This document shows, piece by piece, positions 1 through 7,551 of a stretch of 8,545 nt of DNA. How positions within the stretch are numbered: position 1 is the stretch's first letter; each line of letters opens with the position of its first letter. Source of the stretch: Haemophilus parainfluenzae (lineage in GTDB: Bacteria > Pseudomonadota > Gammaproteobacteria > Enterobacterales > Pasteurellaceae). Position numbers and translations under genes: made by a program. The notes beneath the pieces were generated by a model that was not told the origin of the DNA, ran no database searches, and saw nothing but the letters and a program-made list of their open reading frames with translations. Location of the stretch: positions 1 to 8,545 of the forward strand of contig JAGZRY010000055.1 in the NCBI GenBank assembly GCA_018381425.1, given 5' to 3'.

Positions 1-159
1 CAAAAAATTGCAAGTTTTGAAGCCGCACTTTTAGATTACGCTCGCCGTAACCACAGCGAGTTTATGGCTGAATTGACCAAAACCGGTAATTACAATGATG
101 AAGTTAAAGCATCATTGAAAGCGATTTTGGATAACTTTAAAGCCAACAGCGCGTGGTAA
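1..159 (+). CDS. atpA: ATP synthase F1 alpha subunit, 3' end only
   Basis: Only the last 52 codons are present; the gene begins upstream of the window. The frame is open from base 1 and ends at TAA 157-159. The visible tail contains [20 protein letters not shown], then the TGNYNDEVK stretch, and ends in NSAW. This matches the C-terminal helical domain of bacterial AtpA (E. coli has SFEAALLAYVDRDH and ends in QSW). The alpha subunit is the non-catalytic nucleotide-binding subunit of the F1 head, alternating with beta in the alpha3-beta3 hexamer on the cytoplasmic face of the inner membrane. None of its nucleotide-binding motifs lie in the visible part, so the call rests on the tail and on atpG, atpD and atpC following in the canonical order. 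Confidence 0.95.
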   Translation, partial: QKIASFEAALLDYARRNHSEFMAELTKTGNYNDEVKASLKAILDNFKANSAW

Positions 160-177
160 AAGTAACGGAGAAATAAG

Positions 178-2437
<2,260 letters not shown>

Positions 2438-2440
2438 TCA

Positions 2441-2460
2441 CTTCAAGTCATTTGAAGGAG
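2441..2460 (+). promoter_or_regulatory. Hairpin overlapping the atpC ribosome-binding site
   Basis: In the 30-base gap between atpD and atpC, CTTCAA (2441-2446) pairs with TTGAAG (2452-2457) around a 5-base loop. The atpC Shine-Dalgarno AAGGAG (2455-2460) starts inside the 3' arm, so its first three bases are paired when the stem forms. This is a short 6-bp stem and probably marginally stable. The pairing is seen directly; any effect on epsilon translation is inference. It could help set one epsilon per three beta subunits. Confidence 0.4.
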
Positions 2461-2467
2461 AACAAAA

Positions 2468-2896
2468 ATGGCGACATTTAACCTAATAATAGTCAGCGCA
2501 GAGCGAAAAATCTTTGAAGGTGCTGTGAAACAAATCCAAGCAACAGGTGTGGAAGGTGAACTAGGTATTTTACCAAACCACACTCCTTTGATGACGGCGA
2601 TTAAGCCTGGGATTGTTAAATTTACCCTTGAAGATGGCAATGAAGAAGTTATCTATGTTTCGGGCGGCTTCTTAGAAGTTCAACCTAAAGTAGTAACGGT
2701 ACTTGCCGATGTTGCAATTCGCGGTAGCGAGTTAGATGCAGATCGTATTCGTGAAGCGAAACGTAAGGCGGAAGAAAATATTGTGAATCACGCAGTTGAT
2801 GTAGATCATGATTTACTTGTAGCTAAACTTTCTAAAGAATTAGCGAAACTTCGTGCTTACGAACTTACTGAAAAACTCGTTAAATCAAAACGATAA
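2468..2896 (+). CDS. atpC: ATP synthase F1 epsilon subunit
   Basis: This encodes a 142-residue protein (E. coli 139). Epsilon sits at the foot of the central stalk, links gamma to the c-ring, and can inhibit ATP hydrolysis by extending its C-terminal helices into the head. Residues 1-85 form the beta-sandwich domain with the conserved run [20 protein letters not shown] (27-46) and the segment [11 protein letters not shown] (63-73). Residues from about 88 form the two-helix domain (AKRKAEENI at 97-105). The tail ends in basic KSKR. The start follows AAGGAG with a 7-base spacer. It is the last gene of the ATP synthase operon and is followed by a terminator. Confidence 0.97.
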   Translation: MATFNLIIVSAERKIFEGAVKQIQATGVEGELGILPNHTPLMTAIKPGIVKFTLEDGNEEVIYVSGGFLEVQPKVVTVLADVAIRGSELDADRIREAKRKAEENIVNHAVDVDHDLLVAKLSKELAKLRAYELTEKLVKSKR

Positions 2897-2909
2897 GATA
2901 ATGATAATA

Positions 2910-2940
2910 AAAAAGAGCGGTTATTTTGACCGCTCTTTTT
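2910..2940. terminator. Bidirectional intrinsic terminator between convergent atpC and ilvA
   Basis: AAAAAGAGCGGT (2910-2921) pairs perfectly with ACCGCTCTTTTT (2929-2940) around a 7-base loop. On the plus strand it is followed by more T (TTTTTGTTTTTC), which ends the atp transcript. On the minus strand the stem ends in CTCTTTTTTATTATC, so it also serves the ilv transcript; the ilvA stop at 2947-2949 is 6 bases from the stem. Each arm contains AAGAGCGGT, one base away from the uptake sequence AAGTGCGGT. Inverted uptake-sequence pairs are known to act as terminators in this family. Confidence 0.9.
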
Positions 2941-2946
2941 GTTTTT

Positions 2947-4488
2947 CTATCGTAAGAAATATCGATACGCTTTACTTTCACTAACATCTTCATAAACATA
3001 GCCGAGTTCTGCTAAAGCTTGTTCAAATTCTGCGTTATCTTTTTCGCCTAATTGGAAAGCCGCAAGAATATTACCGTAATCGGCTCCATGTGCACGGTAA
3101 TGGAACAATGAAATATTCCAACGTTTACCCAATATTTCTAAGAATTTAAGTAAAGCGCCTTTTTGCTCTGGAAATTCAAAGCTATAAAGTCGTTCATGAT
3201 GATTAGAAACTCGTCCACCTATTAAATAACGCACGTGAGTTTTGGCGATATCATCATTAGACATATCTTCTACATCAAAGCCATTTTTCGTTAAGTCAGC
3301 AATAATCTCCGTTTTTTCAGATTCATTGGTCGTGCGCACACCAACAAAAATACAGGCCTTTTGATTATCTGCATAACGATAACTAAATTCTGTTACTGCA
3401 CGGTTACCAATAACATGGGCAAATTTTAAGAAACTACCCGGTTGTTCCGGCATAGTTACCGCCAATAAAGCTTCACGGTTTTCACCTATTTCGCAACGTT
3501 CTGAAACATAACGCAATGTATGAAAGTTAAGGTTGGCACCGGATAAAATTGCTGCCATATTTTTGCCTTGAATATTGTGCTGTTTGACGTATTTTTTCAG
3601 ACCGGCTAAACCTAACGCACCAGATGGCTCTGATACCGCACGCACATTTTCGAATAAATCTTTCATTGCTGCGCAAACTTCATCGCTGTCTACCAGCACC
3701 ATACCGTCTAAATATTTTTGACATAAACGAAATGTTTCGTCACCAATACGTTTTACCGCCACACCATCAGCGAATAAGCCAACATGTGCTAAATCTGTAG
3801 GTTCACCTTTTTCTAAGGCAGCATTCAAACAGGCTGAATCTTTGGATTCAACACCAATGATTTTGATTTCCGGCATAAATTGCTTGAGTAAAATGGCTAC
3901 ACCAGCGGCGAGACCACCCCCTCCAACTTGCACAAAGACATAATCCAAATCAGCCACTTGTTGCAGCATTTCCATTGCCAACGTCCCTTGACCCGCGATC
4001 ACCAATGGATGATCAAACGGCGGAATAAATGTCATATGTTTAGATTTTGAAAGCTCAATAGCTTTGGATTTGGCCTCATCAAAATTAGCTCCATGTAGCA
4101 ACACTTCGCCACCAAATCCACGAACTGCATCCACTTTAATGCTTGGTGTGTTTTGTGGCATAACAATTAATGCTTTTAGTCCAAGCTGTTTCGCTGATAA
4201 TGCTACGCCTTGCGCATGATTACCCGCAGAAGCAGCAATAACACCAGCCTGTTTTTGTTCATCAGAAAGGCTAGAAATCATTGCATAAGCACCACGCAGC
4301 TTAAAGCTATTTACTGGTTGGCGGTCTTCACGCTTAATCCAAATATTATTATGTAGGCGCTCGGATAATTTCCCCATTTTTTGTAGCGGGGTTACAGTAG
4401 CGGCTTCATATACTCTGGAGCCAAGTTTAACAATCGCGTTAACATAATCCGATTGAGAGGGTTGAGGATTGGTAAGTAAATTTTTCAT
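2947..4488 (-). CDS. ilvA: Threonine deaminase (L-threonine ammonia-lyase), biosynthetic
   Basis: This encodes a 513-residue PLP enzyme (E. coli IlvA 514) that converts threonine to 2-ketobutyrate and ammonia, the first committed step of isoleucine synthesis. The PLP lysine is K63 in SFKLRGAY. The substrate loop SAGNH is at 87-91 and the phosphate-binding glycine loop VGGGGLAAG at 188-196. The catalytic domain is followed by two ACT-like regulatory domains (about 338-410 and 432-510, including FEFPEQKGALLKFLE), as in the long isoleucine-feedback-regulated form rather than the short catabolic TdcB. The ATG start gives an N-terminus of the right length before RVYEAATVTPLQK. However, only a weak TAAG lies upstream, unlike the good Shine-Dalgarnos of the other genes here. 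It is the last gene of the ilv operon. Confidence 0.98.
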   Translation of the reverse strand: MKNLLTNPQPSQSDYVNAIVKLGSRVYEAATVTPLQKMGKLSERLHNNIWIKREDRQPVNSFKLRGAYAMISSLSDEQKQAGVIAASAGNHAQGVALSAKQLGLKALIVMPQNTPSIKVDAVRGFGGEVLLHGANFDEAKSKAIELSKSKHMTFIPPFDHPLVIAGQGTLAMEMLQQVADLDYVFVQVGGGGLAAGVAILLKQFMPEIKIIGVESKDSACLNAALEKGEPTDLAHVGLFADGVAVKRIGDETFRLCQKYLDGMVLVDSDEVCAAMKDLFENVRAVSEPSGALGLAGLKKYVKQHNIQGKNMAAILSGANLNFHTLRYVSERCEIGENREALLAVTMPEQPGSFLKFAHVIGNRAVTEFSYRYADNQKACIFVGVRTTNESEKTEIIADLTKNGFDVEDMSNDDIAKTHVRYLIGGRVSNHHERLYSFEFPEQKGALLKFLEILGKRWNISLFHYRAHGADYGNILAAFQLGEKDNAEFEQALAELGYVYEDVSESKAYRYFLR

Positions 4489-4509
4489 GATACTTAATTT
4501 GTTATGATG

Positions 4510-4518
4510 AAGTGCGGT
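4510..4518 (+). repeat. DNA uptake sequence (Haemophilus type), ilvD-ilvA gap
   Basis: A perfect AAGTGCGGT is followed by TAATTTTTTC and a second AT tract (TTTATTTTTA). This is the layout of the extended uptake signal used in natural transformation by Haemophilus-type Pasteurellaceae: a core followed by two AT-rich segments. It lies in the non-coding gap between ilvD and ilvA. Confidence 0.9.
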
Positions 4519-4538
4519 TAATTTTTTCTTTATTTTTA

Positions 4539-4564
4539 TCCTCCTCTCTTTTATGAGAGGAGGA
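4539..4564 (-). promoter_or_regulatory. Perfect 10-bp hairpin in the ilvD-ilvA gap
   Basis: TCCTCCTCTC (4539-4548) and GAGAGGAGGA (4555-4564) are perfect inverse complements around a 6-base loop. It sits 11 bases past the ilvD stop. Neither strand has a U-run after the stem: the minus strand continues TAAAAATAAAG. It is therefore not a canonical terminator. In the ilv transcript the 3' arm reads GAGAGGAGGA, which holds a strong Shine-Dalgarno-like AGGAGG not followed by any AUG, GUG or UUG at normal spacing. A likely role is protecting the 3' end of processed ilvGMD mRNA or tuning ilvA expression; this is inference. Confidence 0.55.
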
Positions 4565-4575
4565 GCGATTAGAGA

Positions 4576-6414
4576 TTATTTTAATAGACTTTTATCACGC
4601 ACCGCGCCTTTATCTGCAGAAGTGGCAAAGTGGCCAAACACTTTTAATGCAAAGAACACTTCACGCTCGCGGTGAGCGGGTTGCCAGCCTTTGGCATTTT
4701 GCTCGGTACGGCGTTTTGCTAATTCGTCATCGCTGATTTTAAGATTAATCAAGCGATTTGGAATATCAATTTCGATAATATCGTCATCATGCACTAAACC
4801 AATCGCACCGCCAGAAGCCGCTTCAGGCGAGGCGTGACCAATAGATAATCCAGAGGTACCGCCAGAGAAGCGGCCATCTGTTAATAAAGCACATTTTTTA
4901 CCTAGGCCCATTGATTTTAAGTAGCTCGTTGGGTACAACATTTCTTGCATACCAGGACCACCTTTTGGACCCTCGTAGCGGATGACTACTACATGGCCTT
5001 CTTTCACTTTGCCACCTAAAATACCGGCTACCGCATCTTCTTGGCTTTCAAATACGATAGCACGGCCTGTGAATTTCCAGATAGATTCATCCACACCCGC
5101 CGTTTTTACGATACAGCCGTCTTTTGCGATGTTACCGAATAATACGGCTAGACCGCCTTCTTGAGAAATTGCGTTTTCTTTGTTACGGATACAACCGCTT
5201 ACACGGTCATCATCTACGCTATCCCAACGACAATCTTGCGAGAAGGCTTGTGTGGTACGAATGCCAGCAGGGCCGGCACGGAAGAATTTGTGTAATTCTT
5301 CGTCTTTGTTACGAATAATATCGTATTGATTTAATTGTTCTTCTAGTGTTGTTCCTAGCACGGTTTTGGTGTTGCGATGGATTAAACCCGCACGATCTAA
5401 TTCACCTAATAAGCCCATAATGCCACCTGCACGGTGTACATCTTCCATGTGGTATTTATTAGTGTTTGGTGCGATTTTACTTAAGCAAGGGACAACACGG
5501 GATAAGCGGTCAATATCTGCCATTTTGAAATCTACACCAGCTTCTTGAGCAGCCGCTAATAAGTGTAAAACGGTATTACTTGAACCACCCATTGCAATAT
5601 CTAAACTCATGGCATTTTCAAAGGCTTCAAAGGTACCGATTGAACGTGGCAGAACACTTTCATCATCTTGTTCATAATAGCGTTTGCAAAGTTCTACAAT
5701 TTGACGACCTGCTTTTAAGAATAATTCTTTGCGGTCAGCATGGGTTGCCAACATAGAACCATTGCCCGGTAAAGATAAACCTAAGGCTTCTGTTAAGCAA
5801 TTCATTGAGTTAGCGGTAAACATCCCTGAGCAAGAACCACAGGTTGGGCAAGCGCTGCGCTCAATGGCATCAACATCTTTATCGCTGACATTTACATCAG
5901 CGCTTTGAATCATTGCATCAATTAAGTCTAACTTGATGAGCTGGTCAGAAAGTTTAGTTTTACCCGCTTCCATCGGACCACCTGAAACGAAGATGGTTGG
6001 AATGTTTAAACGCATTGCCGCCATCAACATTCCCGGGGTGATTTTGTCACAGTTGGAAATACATACCATTGCATCAGCACAGTGAGCATTAACCATATAT
6101 TCTACGCTGTCTGCGATCAAATCACGGCTTGGTAAGGAATAAAGCATCCCTCCGTGACCCATCGCGATACCGTCATCTACCGCAATAGTATTAAATTCTT
6201 TTGCTACGCCGCCGGCTTTTTCAATTTCAGCTGCAACCAGTTGTCCCATATCTTTTAAATGAACATGCCCAGGTACGAATTGGGTGAAAGAGTTCACCAC
6301 CGCAATAATCGGTTTACCAAAGTCATTTTCTTTCATCCCTGTTGCACGCCATAAAGCACGTGCACCTGCCATATTGCGACCCTGAGTACTAGTCGCTGAA
6401 CGTAGTTTTGGCAT
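4576..6414 (-). CDS. ilvD: Dihydroxyacid dehydratase
   Basis: This encodes a 612-residue iron-sulfur enzyme (E. coli IlvD 616). It dehydrates 2,3-dihydroxy-isovalerate and 2,3-dihydroxy-3-methylvalerate to the 2-keto acids that become valine (and leucine) and isoleucine. Visible signatures are the metal-binding [11 protein letters not shown] (D81), the cluster cysteine and neighbouring lysine in [10 protein letters not shown] (C122, K124), and the [19 protein letters not shown] block (188-206) with C195. The C-terminal half has [20 protein letters not shown] and [15 protein letters not shown] chose the ATG at 6412-6414 (MPKLRSATS, as in E. coli) because GGAGAG lies 7 bases upstream at 6422-6427. 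An in-frame TTG at 6427-6429 overlaps that Shine-Dalgarno and is unlikely to be used. The inverted-repeat element lies immediately upstream. Confidence 0.98.
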   Translation of the reverse strand: MPKLRSATSTQGRNMAGARALWRATGMKENDFGKPIIAVVNSFTQFVPGHVHLKDMGQLVAAEIEKAGGVAKEFNTIAVDDGIAMGHGGMLYSLPSRDLIADSVEYMVNAHCADAMVCISNCDKITPGMLMAAMRLNIPTIFVSGGPMEAGKTKLSDQLIKLDLIDAMIQSADVNVSDKDVDAIERSACPTCGSCSGMFTANSMNCLTEALGLSLPGNGSMLATHADRKELFLKAGRQIVELCKRYYEQDDESVLPRSIGTFEAFENAMSLDIAMGGSSNTVLHLLAAAQEAGVDFKMADIDRLSRVVPCLSKIAPNTNKYHMEDVHRAGGIMGLLGELDRAGLIHRNTKTVLGTTLEEQLNQYDIIRNKDEELHKFFRAGPAGIRTTQAFSQDCRWDSVDDDRVSGCIRNKENAISQEGGLAVLFGNIAKDGCIVKTAGVDESIWKFTGRAIVFESQEDAVAGILGGKVKEGHVVVIRYEGPKGGPGMQEMLYPTSYLKSMGLGKKCALLTDGRFSGGTSGLSIGHASPEAASGGAIGLVHDDDIIEIDIPNRLINLKISDDELAKRRTEQNAKGWQPAHREREVFFALKVFGHFATSADKGAVRDKSLLK

Positions 6415-6449
6415 AAATAATCTCTCCAAGTAAATTTTTGTTAAAGTTT

Positions 6450-6478
6450 TTTATATTCTTTAATAATTTCTTCGTTAA
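6450..6478 (-). promoter_or_regulatory. Candidate promoter for ilvD-ilvA
   Basis: On the minus strand TTAACG (6473-6478) is separated by exactly 17 bases from TATAAA (6450-6455). These match the sigma-70 hexamers TTGACA and TATAAT at 4/6 and 5/6. A start near 6443 would give a leader of about 29 bases including the ilvD Shine-Dalgarno. The -35-like hexamer overlaps the outer arm of the inverted-repeat element. The region is AT-rich, so such matches arise easily by chance. Confidence 0.3.
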
Positions 6479-6484
6479 TGAATG

Positions 6485-6522
6485 CTACCAAATCTCCCCC
6501 ACCCCTCTTTGCTAAAGAGGGG
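6485..6522 (+). repeat. REP-like unit, left arm
   Basis: This is one arm of the inner inverted repeat. It consists of a C-rich lead (CCAAATCTCCCCCA, from 6488) followed by a hairpin with stem CCCCTCTTT / AAAGAGGGG (6502-6510 / 6514-6522) and a 3-base loop. A G/C-rich palindrome next to a polarised conserved tail is typical of REP-type dispersed repeats. A 9-base direct repeat GTTAATGAA flanks this unit (6474-6482 and 6533-6541). Confidence 0.65.
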
Positions 6523-6613
6523 AAAATCTTTAGTTAATGAACAACAATTTTCTCGCTTTCATTTTAGTTAGCTAAATCATAAACGCTAAGATCAAATTTT
6601 ATCTCATTTCAAT

Positions 6614-6651
6614 CCCCTCTTTAGCAAAGAGGGGTGGGGGAGATTTGGCAG
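6614..6651 (-). repeat. REP-like unit, right arm
   Basis: This is the inverted copy of the left unit. The hairpin stem is CCCCTCTTT (6614-6622) / AAAGAGGGG (6626-6634) with a 3-base loop, followed by TGGGGGAGATTTGG. It differs from the left unit at one position in 38, so the two copies are either recent or kept alike by pairing or gene conversion. It ends 48 bases from the lipoprotein stop codon. Confidence 0.65.
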
Positions 6652-6699
6652 AAGATAATACGAAGAAATTATTCGATAAAATTAAGTTTATAAATGCAA

Positions 6700-7332
6700 T
6701 TATTTAGATAAAGAATCTACAGCTTGAAATGGTAATGTAATAATTGCTAATGGAATCATAAGAATAGCAACTCCTCCCCAAACAACAGCCATTGAAGCTC
6801 CTTCTTTGGTTCCTTCATAATCAAAACTTGTTGATTTTTTATACTCAATAAAATTTGTTTTTAATGGTTTAGAGAGCTTTCCTTTAATCAAGATCTCATC
6901 TTTATTCTGAAGCTTTACAAGCTCACCATGACTTATTCCAAAAAGTAAGTCAGGATTACCCTGAGAGGATTTGTAAACATCACGTTTATTAAATAAACTT
7001 TCTATCTCCTTTTTAGTCAATTTTTTGCTATCAAGTTCAATAAATACGAATGCTTTAATTTTGTTATCTTCACTATTTTTTTCAATACGATCTATGCGTG
7101 CTTCTTTAAAAGCTTTCATATCTTTAGAATTCAAAAAATTAATGAAATGCTGCACATCTTCAGATTTAGAAGATGAGAATTGATAGCTATTTAAATCTCC
7201 TATGGCATAAATATTATTGTTTGCAATAAAAAAGGCTTGGATCACCTCTGTTTGTTTAGATATTTCTTTTTTATTGGTTGTACATCCAACTATAAATAAG
7301 ATAGAAATAACAAGTAAAAGAAATTTTTTCAT
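6700..7332 (-). CDS. Putative lipoprotein of unknown function inside the ilv operon
   Basis: This encodes a 210-residue protein that I do not recognise. A lipoprotein signal peptide is clear: MKK, a hydrophobic stretch (4-15), then lipobox IVGC with acylated C17. Thr at +2 does not suggest inner-membrane retention. The middle (20-175) is lysine-rich, soluble and of mixed character. The C-terminus has a second long hydrophobic stretch (about 181-205, MAVVWGGVAILMIP onward) and ends DSLSK. Its ATG overlaps the ilvM stop (TAATG), and GGAGA at 7340-7344 within ilvM serves as Shine-Dalgarno with a 7-base spacer, so it is probably translationally coupled to ilvM. I count about 29% GC over 6721-7320, against about 43% in 5161-5400 of ilvD, which suggests acquisition. 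Nothing in it points to amino acid synthesis. Confidence 0.8.
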   Translation of the reverse strand: MKKFLLLVISILFIVGCTTNKKEISKQTEVIQAFFIANNNIYAIGDLNSYQFSSSKSEDVQHFINFLNSKDMKAFKEARIDRIEKNSEDNKIKAFVFIELDSKKLTKKEIESLFNKRDVYKSSQGNPDLLFGISHGELVKLQNKDEILIKGKLSKPLKTNFIEYKKSTSFDYEGTKEGASMAVVWGGVAILMIPLAIITLPFQAVDSLSK

Positions 7333-7550
7333 TATTTTATCTCCACCACATCCGGCAATTTCGCCAATTGATTCACCAACAAATCAAAAGTGCGGTCAGA
7401 TTTTACAGTGATTTTTAACTTCACTTGGGTTTCTACCAATGCCATCTCCATATTAGTCACAGTGAAGCCACGTAAACGAATAACGCGTAATACACGTTCT
7501 AAAACCTCAGGGCGATGTTGAGCGATCAAGTCAAAAGTATATTGATTCAT
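7332..7550 (-). CDS. ilvM: Acetohydroxyacid synthase II small (regulatory) subunit
   Basis: This encodes a 72-residue ACT-type protein that binds IlvG and is needed for full acetohydroxyacid synthase activity. The signature RPEVLERVLRVIRLRGFTV (13-31) matches E. coli IlvM (NPETLERVLRVVRHRGFHV), and the DLLVNQLAKLPDV stretch (56-68) matches DLLFSQLNKLVDV. It is shorter than E. coli IlvM (87), lacking the residues after the ACT core. The ATG at 7548-7550 starts one base after the ilvG stop, with GGAGG at 7560-7564 inside the ilvG end and a 9-base spacer. An in-frame GTG at 7584-7586 would overlap ilvG and has no family support. Codons 51-55 (SDRTF) carry an uptake sequence. Confidence 0.93.
   Translation of the reverse strand: MNQYTFDLIAQHRPEVLERVLRVIRLRGFTVTNMEMALVETQVKLKITVKSDRTFDLLVNQLAKLPDVVEIK
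7388..7396 (+). repeat. DNA uptake sequence (Haemophilus type) inside ilvM
   Basis: A perfect AAGTGCGGT, preceded by further A residues and followed by CAGATTTTAC and a second T-rich run, lies within the ilvM coding region. On the coding strand it reads through as Asp-Arg-Thr-Phe. With the copy at 4510 it supports a Haemophilus-type uptake specificity. Confidence 0.88.
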
Positions 7551-7551
7551 C

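Larger units (their letters stand above)
6462..6673. repeat. 212-bp nested inverted-repeat (REP/MITE-like) element
   Basis: Two inverted pairs are nested. The outer pair is AATAATTTCTTCGT (6462-6475) with its exact complement at 6660-6673. The inner pair is 6485-6522 with 6614-6651, complementary at 37 of 38 positions (the exception is 6487/6649). They are joined by 11-12 unmatched bases between outer and inner arms and by a 91-base AT-rich loop (6523-6613). No gene is seen anywhere in 6415-6699. The layout fits a non-autonomous fold-back element or a head-to-head pair of REP-like units. No transposase or convincing duplication around the whole element is visible. As RNA it would fold into a long hairpin between the lipoprotein gene and ilvD. 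Confidence 0.75.

Noticed and set aside
22..30. GCCGCACTT, one base off the complement of the uptake core
   Set aside because: It has 8 of 9 matches and lies in conserved atpA codons; too weak to call.
4525..4545. Possible AUA initiation after AGGAGG giving an N-terminally extended IlvA
   Set aside because: AUA starts are very rare, the extension would be a lysine/isoleucine-rich string with no family match, and the ATG already gives a normal-length IlvA.
6415..6429. Upstream TTG start extending IlvD by five residues
   Set aside because: The TTG overlaps the GGAGAG Shine-Dalgarno itself, and homologues begin MPK at the downstream ATG.
6485..6651. Reading the repeats as a CRISPR array or a simple intrinsic terminator
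   Set aside because: There are only two copies, in inverted orientation, with no regular spacers. No U-run follows either small hairpin on either strand.
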